From: Solirubrobacter deserti
GTDB lineage: Bacteria > Actinomycetota > Thermoleophilia > Solirubrobacterales > Solirubrobacteraceae
DNA: 64,000 bases
Assembly (NCBI RefSeq): GCF_003344625.1
Contig: NZ_QPKJ02000005.1
Coordinates: 496,001 to 560,000, forward strand
Direction: 5' to 3'
Shown in pieces: positions 40,708 through 48,914 of the stretch. The translations under genes were made by a program, and so were the position numbers. Each line of letters opens with the position of its first letter. The first letter of the stretch is position 1. The notes beneath the pieces were generated by a model. It was not told the DNA's origin, did no database searches, and worked only from the letters and a program-made list of their open reading frames with translations.

Positions 40708-41460
40708 CGCCAGGGACTTCTCCAGCGCCGCCATCAGGTCCGGCACCGGCTCCATGCGCTCGGGGTCGGTCTCCGGGAGCTTGATGTCGCCGCCCTTGCG
40801 CTTCTTGCGGACGATCGCCTGCAGCCGCTTGCGGTACTCGTCCTCGTACTCGGAGGGGTCCCAGTCGCCGGAGAGCGCCTCGATCAGCTTGACAGCCTCC
40901 TTGACCTCCTTGGGCTTGGTGCGGCCGCCGGAGCCTGGGACGCCGTCGGTGTCGCGAACCTCGTCGGCGAAGCGCAGCGTGGAGAGCGTGAGCGCCTTCT
41001 CGCGCACGCGGATCGCGACCAGGTACTCCTTCGTGCGCATGACGAAGCGGCCGAGCGCCACGCGCTCGCTGCGCTCCATCACGCCCGCGAGCAGCCGGTA
41101 GGCGCGGATGGTGCCGTCGGTCTCGCCGGCGGGGACGAGGTAGTACGGGTGGTCGTAGTAGATCGGGTCGATCTCGTCGAGCTTGACGAACGACTCGATG
41201 TCGATCGTGCGCGTCTTCACCGGGTCGGCGGCGCTCAGCTCGTCGTCGGTGACCACGACGCCGTCGTACTCGTTGCCGATCTCCTCGTAGGGGACCTCCT
41301 TGCCCTCCTTCGAGCAGACGCGGTGCGTCTCGATCGGCGTGTCGTCTTTCTCGTGGATCTGGCGGAAGTGCAGATCGAGGTCGCGCACGGCGCTGACGAG
41401 CTGGACGGGCACGTTGACGAGCCCGAACGAGAGCGAACCGGTCCACAGCGCCCTAGCCAA
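40696..41460 (-). CDS. ku: Non-homologous end joining protein Ku (copy 1)
   Basis: A 254-residue bacterial Ku, the DNA-end-binding ring of NHEJ. It begins MARALWTGSLSFGLVNVPV and shows the core DLHFRQIHEKD, HRVCSKEGKEVPYEEI, DEIDPIYYDHPYYLVP and the C-terminal GDIKLPETDPE tail. It starts at ATG 41460, overlapping the upstream Ku gene stop by 8 bp. No ligase D lies in this window. Two co-transcribed Ku genes may give a heterodimer, as reported for some other bacteria. Confidence 0.95.
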   Translation of the reverse strand: MARALWTGSLSFGLVNVPVQLVSAVRDLDLHFRQIHEKDDTPIETHRVCSKEGKEVPYEEIGNEYDGVVVTDDELSAADPVKTRTIDIESFVKLDEIDPIYYDHPYYLVPAGETDGTIRAYRLLAGVMERSERVALGRFVMRTKEYLVAIRVREKALTLSTLRFADEVRDTDGVPGSGGRTKPKEVKEAVKLIEALSGDWDPSEYEDEYRKRLQAIVRKKRKGGDIKLPETDPERMEPVPDLMAALEKSLALHG

Positions 41461-42217
41461 GGCTGGCCTCCAGCGCCTTCATGAGGTCGTCGGTCTCCTC
41501 CTGCGGCTCGGGCTCTTCGACCTCGATCTCCTCGCCGCTGCGCTTGCGCTCGATCACCTGCAGGACGGCCTCGCGGTGGGTGTCCTTGTACTTGTGCGGC
41601 TCGAACTTCGCCTGCAGGCTGTCGACCAGCTTGCCCGCCATCTGGAGCTCGCGGTCGGTCGGGTTCTTCTGCGGGCTCGGCAGGTCGAGATCGCCCGGCT
41701 CGACGACCTCGTCGTGGAAGTTCATGACCTCCATCGCGAGCACGCCGTCGTGCGGGCGGACGGCGACGAGCCGCTCGCGGTCGTGGAAGACCCAGCGGCC
41801 GATCGCGACCTTGCCCGTCTCCTCGAGCGCCTTGCGCAGCAGCCGGAACGCGTCCTCGCCCTTGTCACCCGCGCCGAGGTAGTAGGTCTTCTCGTAGAAG
41901 ATCGGGTCGATCTGCTCACCGGGTACGAAGCGCTCGACGTCGATCAGCTTCGCGTTCTCGCCCCCGGCGGCCGCGATCTCCTCCTTGGTGAGCACGACGA
42001 TCCCGCCGTCGGAGAGCTCGTAGCCCTTGACGATCTCGTCGCTCGGGACCTCCTTGTCCTCCTTGGGGCAGACCTTGCGGTGCTCGATCCGCGCCTCGTC
42101 CTTGAGGTGGACCTGGTGGAAGTGGATGCTCTTGGACTCCTGCGCCGTGAACACCTTCACGGGCACGTTGACGAGCCCGAACGTGAGCGTGCCGTTCCAG
42201 ATCGAGCGCGCGGCCAT
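41453..42217 (-). CDS. ku: Non-homologous end joining protein Ku (copy 2)
   Basis: A 254-residue Ku paralogue: MAARSIWNGTLTFGLVNVPV, IHFHQVHLKDEARIEHRKVC, EQIDPIFYEKTYYLGAG, and an acidic C-terminus (EVEEPEPQEETDDLMKALEA). Same length as copy 1 and the same overall layout, but the sequences differ in most positions outside the core blocks, so this is not a recent duplication. The C-terminal tails differ (basic in copy 1, acidic here), which may assign different partners. It is the first gene of the two-gene unit. Confidence 0.95.
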   Translation of the reverse strand: MAARSIWNGTLTFGLVNVPVKVFTAQESKSIHFHQVHLKDEARIEHRKVCPKEDKEVPSDEIVKGYELSDGGIVVLTKEEIAAAGGENAKLIDVERFVPGEQIDPIFYEKTYYLGAGDKGEDAFRLLRKALEETGKVAIGRWVFHDRERLVAVRPHDGVLAMEVMNFHDEVVEPGDLDLPSPQKNPTDRELQMAGKLVDSLQAKFEPHKYKDTHREAVLQVIERKRSGEEIEVEEPEPQEETDDLMKALEASLG

Positions 42218-42236
42218 TGAGCGCTCTCTTACCCCG

Positions 42237-42734
42237 TCAATCGAGGAAGAACGCGATCTCCTCGACCGGCGCGCGCTCGGGCACGCGCTGCTCCTGGCGC
42301 GGCGTGCCGAGGTAGAGCAGGCCGATCGGCGTCTCGTCGTCGGGGAGGCCGAGCGCGTCCAGCACCGGCACCGTGCGCCAGTAGGCGGCGAGCCCGCGCG
42401 CGTGCGCGCCGAGCAGCACGATGTACGCGGCGACCGCGGTCGCGAGCAGGTCCTCGTGGTCCTGCTCGGCCTGTCCTGTCTGCTTGACGCTCACGGCGAC
42501 GAGCGTCGGCGCGCGGTCGAGCTTGCTCGCCGAGCCGGGCTTGTGCGCCTCGGCCGCCGCCTTGAGCGTGGCCAGCGCCCGCGGGCCGATCACGCGAAAC
42601 CGCCAGGGGTTCGTGACGTGGTGATTGGGCGCCCAGCGCGCCAGTTCGAACAGCTCGAGCAGGGTCTCGCGCGGGACGGGGTCGGGGCCGTACGCCTTGT
42701 GCGTCCGGCGCGTGCGGATGAGCTCGTCGATCAC
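42237..42734 (-). CDS. Nitroreductase-family protein
   Basis: A 165-residue FMN-dependent nitroreductase fold. RTRRTHKAYGPDPVPRETL at the N-terminus contacts FMN phosphate, WAPNHHVTNPWRFRVIG follows, and GLAAYWRTVPVLDALGLPDD and IGLLYLGTP are the C-terminal signatures. It is short, like the minimal YdjA-type members. It starts at GTG 42734 and ends 19 bp upstream of the Ku pair, so it may be in the same transcript. It is divergent from the MFS gene. Substrate unknown. Confidence 0.88.
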   Translation of the reverse strand: MIDELIRTRRTHKAYGPDPVPRETLLELFELARWAPNHHVTNPWRFRVIGPRALATLKAAAEAHKPGSASKLDRAPTLVAVSVKQTGQAEQDHEDLLATAVAAYIVLLGAHARGLAAYWRTVPVLDALGLPDDETPIGLLYLGTPRQEQRVPERAPVEEIAFFLD

Positions 42735-42763
42735 CGATTCGATGGTACGGGTAGTTGCGCGGC

Positions 42764-44203
42764 GTGCCTGAGACCGTGAAGACCCGCATTCCCGCCCGCA
42801 TGGACCGCCTGCCGTGGAGCCCGTGGCATTGGCTCGTCGTGCTCGGGTTGGGGACGGTGTGGATCCTCGACGGGCTCGAGGTCACCATCGTGGGCGCGAT
42901 CGCGAGCCGGCTGTCCGAGCAGGACGCGCTCGGCATCAGCGAGTACCAGGTGGCGGTCGGCGGCACCTTCTACATCGCGGGCGCGGCGGTCGGCGCGCTC
43001 GGCTTCGGCTATCTGACCGACCGGCTGGGCCGCAAGAAGCTGTTCATCGCGTCGCTCGGCCTGTACCTGCTCGCGACCGTGCTCACCGGCTTCACCTGGA
43101 GCGCGTACTCGTTCTGGTTCTTCCGCTTCCTGACCGGCCTCGGCATCGGCGGCGAGTACGCGGCGATCAACTCCGCCATCGACGAGCTGATCCCGGCCAA
43201 GTACCGCGGTCGGGTCGGGCTGATCATCAACGGCTCCTACTGGCTGGGCGCGGCCTTCGGCGCGGCGCTCTCCGGCCTGCTGCTCGACAAGGACCTGTTC
43301 GGCGCCGACCTCGGCTGGCGGCTCGCGTTCTTTCTCGGCGCGGTACTCGCGATCGGGATCATGCTCGTGCGCCGGCACGTGCCGGAATCACCGCGCTGGC
43401 TGATGATCCACGGCCGCAACGACGAGGCCGAGCAGCTGGTCGACGGGATCGAACGCGAGATCGAGCGCAAGACCTGGAAATCGCTGGAACCGGTCGGCGC
43501 CGACGACGAGCTGGAGATCGTCCAACGCCGATCGACGAACTTCGTCGAGATCGCGCGCGTGCTGTTCCGCGACTATCCGCGCCGCTCGCTGCTCGGCTTC
43601 ACGCTGCTCGCCACGCAGGCGTTCGTCTACAACGCCGTCATCTTCACGTTCTCGCTCGTGCTGACGGGCGTCTTCGACGTCGACTCCAGCGTGGCCGGCC
43701 TCTACCTGATCCCGTTCGGGATCGCGAACTTCCTCGGCGTGCTGATCCTCGGCCGCCTGTTCGACACGGTCGGGCGGCGGCCGATGATCTCCGGCACCTA
43801 CTTCGTGGCGGCGCTCGGGCTGGCGGCGCTCGCGGCGCTGCTCGCCGGCGACGCGCTCGGCACCTGGGGCTACATCGCGCTGCTGTGCGGCGCGTTCTTC
43901 TTCGCCAGCGCCGCCGCGTCGGCGGGCTACCTGACCGTCAGCGAGACGTTCCCGCTCGAGATCCGCGCGATGGCGATCGCGCTGTTCTACGCGATCTCCA
44001 CCGGCATCGGCGGCGCGGTCGGGCCGCTGCTGTTCGGCCGGCTGCTCGGCGGCGACGACCCCGCGGGCGTCGCCGTCGGCTACTGGATCGCGGCGGGGCT
44101 GATGGCCTTCGCCGCGATCATCGAGATCGTGTTCGGCGTCGACGCCGAGCAGCAGTCGCTCGAGGACGTCGCCGAACCGCTGTCGGCTCAGGAAGCTGGT
44201 TAG
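42764..44203 (+). CDS. MFS transporter (sugar/metabolite:proton symporter type)
   Basis: About 479 residues with 12 membrane helices. The sugar-porter-type motifs DRLGRKKLF (loop 2-3) and VPESPRWLMIHGR (after helix 6) are present, with GRLFDTVGRRPM in loop 8-9, SETFPLEIRAMAIALFYAIS, and a long central loop. These match the MFS subgroup of metabolite/proton symporters. I chose GTG 42764; TTG 42755 would add three residues. Substrate not evident. Its stop shares bases with the convergent small gene at 44200. Confidence 0.87.
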   Translation: MPETVKTRIPARMDRLPWSPWHWLVVLGLGTVWILDGLEVTIVGAIASRLSEQDALGISEYQVAVGGTFYIAGAAVGALGFGYLTDRLGRKKLFIASLGLYLLATVLTGFTWSAYSFWFFRFLTGLGIGGEYAAINSAIDELIPAKYRGRVGLIINGSYWLGAAFGAALSGLLLDKDLFGADLGWRLAFFLGAVLAIGIMLVRRHVPESPRWLMIHGRNDEAEQLVDGIEREIERKTWKSLEPVGADDELEIVQRRSTNFVEIARVLFRDYPRRSLLGFTLLATQAFVYNAVIFTFSLVLTGVFDVDSSVAGLYLIPFGIANFLGVLILGRLFDTVGRRPMISGTYFVAALGLAALAALLAGDALGTWGYIALLCGAFFFASAAASAGYLTVSETFPLEIRAMAIALFYAISTGIGGAVGPLLFGRLLGGDDPAGVAVGYWIAAGLMAFAAIIEIVFGVDAEQQSLEDVAEPLSAQEAG

Positions 44204-44481
44204 GCCGCGGCGAGCGGTACCGCGCTCGGCCCGCAGGCGAGGATGTCGGCGATCAGCGTGTCGACGCGCTCCTCCAGCCAGCGGCCACTCTTGAGCAGGT
44301 GCTCGGCCAGCGCGCCCATGTCGCGCAGCGAGTCACGGGCCTCGTCGAGCGACGCGGCGAAGATGAGGTTGTCGGCGGCGTCGCGGATGCGAGCCTGCTC
44401 ACCGGCGAGGAGCTTCGTGGGCCCCAGCTCGGTGAGTGTCTGTACAACGCGCCCGTAGGCCTGTGTGCGTTCGTTGGTCAT
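44200..44481 (-). CDS. Small helical protein, function unknown
   Basis: A 93-residue protein predicted to be all-helical (ARIRDAADNLIFAASLDEAR, then MGALAEHLLKSGRWLEERVD), with one Cys and no membrane segment. ATG 44481 (MTNERTQAYG) is preferred over GTG 44514. I recognise no family. It is divergent from the aldehyde-dehydrogenase-like gene across a gap of about 136 bp that should hold both promoters. Confidence 0.6.
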   Translation of the reverse strand: MTNERTQAYGRVVQTLTELGPTKLLAGEQARIRDAADNLIFAASLDEARDSLRDMGALAEHLLKSGRWLEERVDTLIADILACGPSAVPLAAA

Positions 44482-44617
44482 GACACGTGGTCTCCTGTCC
44501 GGAGTCTTCGTCACTGCAGCAACGAACCTGAAGGGCGGAACTGGTCGTCAACTCCCGGACCCGACAAGTGTTCGAGTCGTCGGCGCGCGGGTACGCGTCC
44601 CGCAAGGGGTTATGGGC

Positions 44618-45877
44618 ATGCTCGACGTAGGCGTCTTCCACCGTGTGCCGGAGCTCGCGGTGATCGATCCGGCCACGGGTGAGGCGATCGGCCACGTGCC
44701 GGCGTGCGCCGCACCGGAGGCGCACGACGCGGTGCTCGCCGCGCGCTCGGCTGCGGGCGCGTGGGCGCGCAGCACGCCGGAGGCACGCGGGTCGCTGCTC
44801 AAGGCCGCGGCGCGGCGCCTGCGCGAGCACGCGCGCGAGCTCGCCGAGCTGCAGACGCGCGAGACGGGCGCGCCCTTGGCCGCTTCCCTCGGCGGGGTCG
44901 AGCGCGGGATCGCCGCGATCGAGGCGTACGCGGAGCTCGGGCCGCTCGACAGCGCGGCCGGCCCGCGCGGCGGGCTGATCGTGCGCGAACCGCGCGGCGT
45001 GGTCGCGATCCTGATGCCGTGGGCGGACCCGCTGGCCGCCTCCTGCAGCGCGCTCGCGGCGGCGCTGGTGAGCGGCAACGCCGTCGTGCTCAAGCCGTCG
45101 GAGAAGGCGCCGCTGGCCGCCCAGCGGGTGGTGGAGCTGCTCGACCTCGGTGAAGCGCTGCAGTTGCTGCACGGAGACGACCGCGCCGCCCGTCCCTTGA
45201 GCACGCATCCCGGCGTGGACCTCGTGATCCGGCCGGGCGAGGAGGCCGCGGGCAGCCACCTGGTCGTGATCGACGCCGGCACCGACCCCGAGTGGGCGGC
45301 CGAGCAGGTCGCCGCCAGCGCGTACGCGGGCGCGGGCCAGTCGTGCGGGTCGGTTGAGCGCGTGAACGTGCACCGCTCCGTGGCCGAGCCGTTCCTCGAC
45401 GCGCTGGTCGCGCACGCGCGGGCGCTGCGGAGCGGGCCGGGCCTGGCGCCGGGCACCGAGCTCGGCCCGCTGATCGACGAGGAACAGCGGTTGTGGGTGC
45501 ACCGCCAGGTCCAGGACGCCGTCTACGAGGGCGCGGAGCTGCTGGCGGGCGGCGAGCCCCTGTACGGGCCCGGCTACTTCTATCCGCCCACGGTCCTGAC
45601 CGACGCGCCCGCCAATGCGCTCGTGATCTGCGGCGAGACGCGCGGCCCGGTCGTGACGGTCCGCACCGTCGACTCGTTCGGCGAGGCCCTCCTCGTCGAC
45701 GACCGGATGGGGATCGCCTCGGTCCTGACGCCGCTGCACGCGAACGCCCAGCGCGCCTGGCGGGAGCTCCCGGCCCGCACGGTCAGCGTCGACGCCGTCT
45801 TCTGCACGCCCCGCCCGGGCGCCGAGCCCGAGCTCCTCGCGGCCGTGACGCGTACCAAAGTCGTGCATCTCGCCTAG
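44618..45877 (+). CDS. Aldehyde-dehydrogenase-like protein lacking the catalytic Glu segment
   Basis: About 419 residues, against some 480 for a standard ALDH. Present: ALDH N-terminal pattern, PWADPLAASCSALAAALVSG followed by NAVVLKPSEKAPLAAQ (NAD site), and the nucleophile in AGAGQSCGSVERV. Missing: the stretch with FTGS and ELGGK that carries the general-base Glu; here the sequence goes from HPGVDLVIRPGEEAAGS straight to HLVVIDAGTDPEW. It may be a reduced or non-catalytic ALDH, or use another residue. ATG 44618 has AAGGGG (44604-44609) eight bases upstream, which favours it over ATG 44612. Confidence 0.8.
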   Translation: MLDVGVFHRVPELAVIDPATGEAIGHVPACAAPEAHDAVLAARSAAGAWARSTPEARGSLLKAAARRLREHARELAELQTRETGAPLAASLGGVERGIAAIEAYAELGPLDSAAGPRGGLIVREPRGVVAILMPWADPLAASCSALAAALVSGNAVVLKPSEKAPLAAQRVVELLDLGEALQLLHGDDRAARPLSTHPGVDLVIRPGEEAAGSHLVVIDAGTDPEWAAEQVAASAYAGAGQSCGSVERVNVHRSVAEPFLDALVAHARALRSGPGLAPGTELGPLIDEEQRLWVHRQVQDAVYEGAELLAGGEPLYGPGYFYPPTVLTDAPANALVICGETRGPVVTVRTVDSFGEALLVDDRMGIASVLTPLHANAQRAWRELPARTVSVDAVFCTPRPGAEPELLAAVTRTKVVHLA

Positions 45878-45887
45878 GGATCGTCTC

Positions 45888-45909
45888 GGGGTTCCCTAGG
45901 GTGATCCCC
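45888..45909. other. Palindrome-rich intergenic element
   Basis: Between the ALDH-like stop and the PspC-protein start, the palindrome CCCTAGGG (45894-45901) is flanked by GGGG and CCCC. GGGATC (45877-45882) pairs with GATCCC (45903-45908). It could fold as a hairpin ending the ALDH-like transcript or serve as an operator for the stress operon. No T-run follows. Confidence 0.35.
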
Positions 45910-45947
45910 AATGGCGGGATCGGCCCGCCGGCGGCAGCCTGTGCGCC

Positions 45948-46931
45948 ATGGAACCCGACGCCCCCGTTCGCCAACTCACCCTCTCGACTTCCGACAAGCA
46001 CGTGTGGGGCGTGGCGGGCGGCCTGGGCCGCTACTTCGGCGTGGACCCGATGCTGTTCCGGGTCGCGTTCGGCGTGTCGGTGGTGTTCGGCGGGATCGGC
46101 ATCGTCGCCTACCTCGCGCTGGCGGCGTTCCTGGCGTCCGACAACGGCCGGCCGGCCTGGATGGCGGACAAGCCGCGGGCGGCTTCCCTGGTCATCATCG
46201 CCAGCCTCGCCGTCGCCGGGCTGACGACGATGTCGCCTCCAGGGTTCATCCTCGGCCCCGGGCTGTTCGGCATCGCCGTCTTCACGCTGCTGGCGGTGGC
46301 CGGGTATCGCGCGATCGGCCAGGAGATCCGCAATGACCCCGCCCGGCTGGCCGCGAAGGGCGTGCTGGCGATGCTCGGCCTCGTGGCCGCGGTCGCCGCC
46401 GCGGTCGGCATCGGGTTCGTCGTCGCGCTCGGCGGCGGCGTCGCGGTGGCCATCGTCTCGATGGTCGCCGGCCTTGGCCTGGTCACCGCCGGCCTGCTCG
46501 GCGGGCCGCGATGGCTCATCCTCCCCGTCATCGTGCTGGTGCTCCCGCTCGCCGTCGTCTCCGCCGCCGACCTCGATCTCGAAGGCGGCGTGGGCGAGCG
46601 GCGCCACGCGCCGCTGGCGGTGGCGGACCTGCGCCCCGAGTACCGCGTCGGCGTCGGCCGGATGGAGCTGGACCTGCGCGACCTGAACGTCCCCGCCGGC
46701 AGCACCGAGGTGAAGGTGAACGTCGGGATCGGAGAGGCCCGCGTGCTCGTGCCCAACGACGTCTGCGCGTCGATCGACGGCGACATCGGCGTCGGCGCGG
46801 CCGACATCCCGAACCGTTTCAAGGAAGGCCCGGACATCGCCATCCGCGAGGCGCGCAAGCAGCTCGTGATCAAGGCCGACATCGGCGTGGGCCACCTGCA
46901 GGTCGACCGAAACCGCGACGCCTGCGCATGA
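45948..46931 (+). CDS. PspC-domain membrane protein with LiaF-like C-terminal domain
   Basis: A 327-residue membrane protein. The N-terminal PspC domain (KHVWGVAGGLGRYFGVDPML followed by FRVAFGV) includes the first helices; four more helices follow up to about residue 215. The C-terminal domain, YRVGVGRMELDLRDLNVP followed by TEVKVNVGIGEARVLVP and SIDGDIGVGAADI, is a repeated beta structure like the C-terminal part of LiaF/YvqF proteins. Such proteins sense envelope stress and hold back a partner kinase. The next three genes (small membrane protein, PspC kinase, LuxR regulator) follow with stop-start overlaps. Confidence 0.87.
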   Translation: MEPDAPVRQLTLSTSDKHVWGVAGGLGRYFGVDPMLFRVAFGVSVVFGGIGIVAYLALAAFLASDNGRPAWMADKPRAASLVIIASLAVAGLTTMSPPGFILGPGLFGIAVFTLLAVAGYRAIGQEIRNDPARLAAKGVLAMLGLVAAVAAAVGIGFVVALGGGVAVAIVSMVAGLGLVTAGLLGGPRWLILPVIVLVLPLAVVSAADLDLEGGVGERRHAPLAVADLRPEYRVGVGRMELDLRDLNVPAGSTEVKVNVGIGEARVLVPNDVCASIDGDIGVGAADIPNRFKEGPDIAIREARKQLVIKADIGVGHLQVDRNRDACA

Positions 46932-47101
46932 GGCGCGGTCGTGTCGATCGCACGCTCATCGTCGCGGGGCTCGCGACGATCGCGCTCGGCACGCTGCTGT
47001 TGCTGGACCGGCTCGGCTCGATCGACCTGCGCTTCGAGTACGCGGCGCCGGCGGTCCTGGCGGCGATCGGCGTCGTCCTCATCACGGCGGGCCTCTCATG
47101 A
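46928..47101 (+). CDS. Small two-helix membrane protein of the PspC operon
   Basis: A 57-residue protein with a basic start MRRGRVDRTLIVAGLATIAL and two hydrophobic segments separated by DRLGSIDLRFEYAAP, similar to the membrane part of LiaI/LiaF-type proteins. ATG 46928 overlaps the upstream TGA, and its own TGA overlaps the next ATG (47098). Both overlaps and sensible composition support a real gene. It probably modulates the kinase or PspC proteins. Confidence 0.75.
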   Translation: MRRGRVDRTLIVAGLATIALGTLLLLDRLGSIDLRFEYAAPAVLAAIGVVLITAGLS

Positions 47102-48273
47102 GCGACGCCGCTCCGCTCCCCGTCCGCCGCGATCCGTCGCACGGGTACCTCGGCGGCGTCTGCTCCGGCTTCGCCAACCGCGTCGGGATCGACCCGATCC
47201 TGATCCGGATCGGCTTCATCGCCGCGGTCGCGCTCGGCGGCGTGGCGATCCCGCTGTACGCGCTCGGCTGGGTGCTGATCCCCGCCGAAGGCCCGGAGAA
47301 GCCGGCCGTGCAGCGGCTGCTGACCCGCAGCGACACCTGGCTCGTCGCGGCCGGGATGGGCTGCCTGGTGGCCTCCGGCCTGCTGCTGCTGCGGGCGTGG
47401 GGCTTCTGGTTCGTGAGCGACCAGTTCCTGTGGCCGCTGGTGATCGCGGCGGCCGGCGGCGCGCTGATCTGGCGGCAGTCGCAGACGGCGCCCGAGCGGG
47501 TCACCTCGCGCGCGCGGCTCCCGCGCCAGACCGTCAACCGGGCGACCGCGGGCGCGGCATTGGTGGTCGGCGGCGCGCTGATCTTCCTGTATGTCAACGA
47601 CGCGCTGGCGCCGGCGCGGGACGTCGTCCTGCCCGTGCTGGTGATGCTCGTGGCCTTCACGATCATCCTCGCGCCGTGGTGGATCCGGCTCGTGCGCGGG
47701 CTCAACGACGAGCGCGCGGCGCGTATCCGCTCGCAGGAGCGTGCCGAGGTGGCCGCGCACCTGCACGACTCGGTGCTGCAGACGCTCGCGCTCGTGCAGA
47801 AGCGCGCGGACGACCCGCGCGAGGTCGCCGCGCTCGCGCGCCGGCAGGAGCGCGAGCTGCGGGCGTGGCTGAACGGCACGCGGAACGACCAGAACTCACT
47901 GGCCGGTGCGCTTGAAGCTGCGGCGGAGGAAGTCGAGGCCGACCATCACGTGCCGATCGAGGTCGTGACCGTGGGCGACGCGCCGCTCGAAGAGCCCGCC
48001 GCCGCGCTGGTCGCGGCCGCGCGCGAGGCGCTCGTGAACGCGTCCAAGTTCGCCGGGCCGGAGCCGATCTCGCTCTACGCCGAGGTCGCCGACGGGCGCG
48101 TCGAAGTGTTCGTGCGCGATCGCGGTCCCGGTTTCGACGTCGAGAGCGTTTCGCACGACCGGCGCGGCGTCCGTGACTCTATTGTCGGTCGCATGGAGCG
48201 CCATGGCGGCCGGGCGACGGTGCACTCGACCCCCGGCCACGGAACCGAAGTCGAGCTGGTGATCGAACCGTGA
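47098..48273 (+). CDS. PspC-domain sensor histidine kinase
   Basis: A 391-residue membrane kinase. An N-terminal PspC domain (SHGYLGGVCSGFANRVGIDP) is followed by several helices to about residue 200, then a HisKA_3 dimerisation part with phosphoacceptor His in AEVAAHLHDSVLQTLALVQK and a HATPase domain with AAREALVNASKFAG and VRDRGPGFD. This is the NarL-type kinase arrangement that pairs with LuxR regulators. The downstream regulator starts at GTG inside its stop (GTGA, 48270-48273). With the PspC/LiaF protein upstream, this is an envelope-stress system like LiaFSR. Confidence 0.92.
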   Translation: MSDAAPLPVRRDPSHGYLGGVCSGFANRVGIDPILIRIGFIAAVALGGVAIPLYALGWVLIPAEGPEKPAVQRLLTRSDTWLVAAGMGCLVASGLLLLRAWGFWFVSDQFLWPLVIAAAGGALIWRQSQTAPERVTSRARLPRQTVNRATAGAALVVGGALIFLYVNDALAPARDVVLPVLVMLVAFTIILAPWWIRLVRGLNDERAARIRSQERAEVAAHLHDSVLQTLALVQKRADDPREVAALARRQERELRAWLNGTRNDQNSLAGALEAAAEEVEADHHVPIEVVTVGDAPLEEPAAALVAAAREALVNASKFAGPEPISLYAEVADGRVEVFVRDRGPGFDVESVSHDRRGVRDSIVGRMERHGGRATVHSTPGHGTEVELVIEP

Positions 48274-48914
48274 AGGCGAGCGTCGTCATCGTCGACGACC
48301 ACTCGCTGTTCCGCGCGGGCGTGCGCGCCGAGCTGGACGGGCTCGTGGACGTGATCGGGGACGCGTCTTCCGTCGAGGAGGCGGTCGAGTGCGTCGTGCG
48401 CCTGGAACCGGACGTCGTCCTGCTGGACGTGCACATGCCGGGCGGCGGCGGGCTGGAGGTACTGCGCCAGGTGGCCGAGAAGCGGCCGGCGCAGCGGTTT
48501 CTCGCGCTCAGCGTGTCCGACGCGCCCGAGGATGTGATCGCGATCATCCGGGCGGGCGCGCGCGGCTACGTCACCAAGACGATCTCCGGCGAGGAGCTCG
48601 CGGACGCCGTGCGGCGGATCGCCGACGGCGACGCCGTCTTCTCGCCGCGGCTCGCGGGGTTCGTGCTGGACGCGTTCGCCTCCGTGGCGGGACCGGTCGA
48701 GGTCAACGACCCCGAGCTCGAGCAGCTGACCGCGCGCGAGCGCGAGGTCCTGCGCCACATCGCCCGCGGCTACCTGTACAAGGAGATCGCCGCGCGGCTG
48801 AACATCTCCACCAAGACGGTCGAGGCGCACGTGTCCGCCGTCCTGCGCAAGCTGCAGCTGTCCTCCCGCCACGAGCTCTCCCGTTGGGCCGTCCAGCGCC
48901 GGCTGGTGGACTAG
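48270..48914 (+). CDS. NarL/LuxR-family response regulator
   Basis: A 214-residue regulator: receiver with VIVDDHSLFRAG, acceptor Asp in VVLLDVHMPGGGG and Lys in GYVTKTISGEE; then a C-terminal LuxR helix-turn-helix ELEQLTAREREVLRHIARG followed by YKEIAARLNISTKTVEAHVS. It starts at GTG 48270, coupled to the PspC kinase. It presumably controls the envelope-stress operon at 45948-48914. Its 3' end overlaps the possible start of the uracil-DNA glycosylase gene. Confidence 0.94.
   Translation: MKASVVIVDDHSLFRAGVRAELDGLVDVIGDASSVEEAVECVVRLEPDVVLLDVHMPGGGGLEVLRQVAEKRPAQRFLALSVSDAPEDVIAIIRAGARGYVTKTISGEELADAVRRIADGDAVFSPRLAGFVLDAFASVAGPVEVNDPELEQLTAREREVLRHIARGYLYKEIAARLNISTKTVEAHVSAVLRKLQLSSRHELSRWAVQRRLVD

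Noticed and set aside
44612..44617. ATG 44612 as start of the ALDH-like gene
   Set aside because: The AAGGGG site lies only two bases before it but eight bases before ATG 44618, which is the better spacing.
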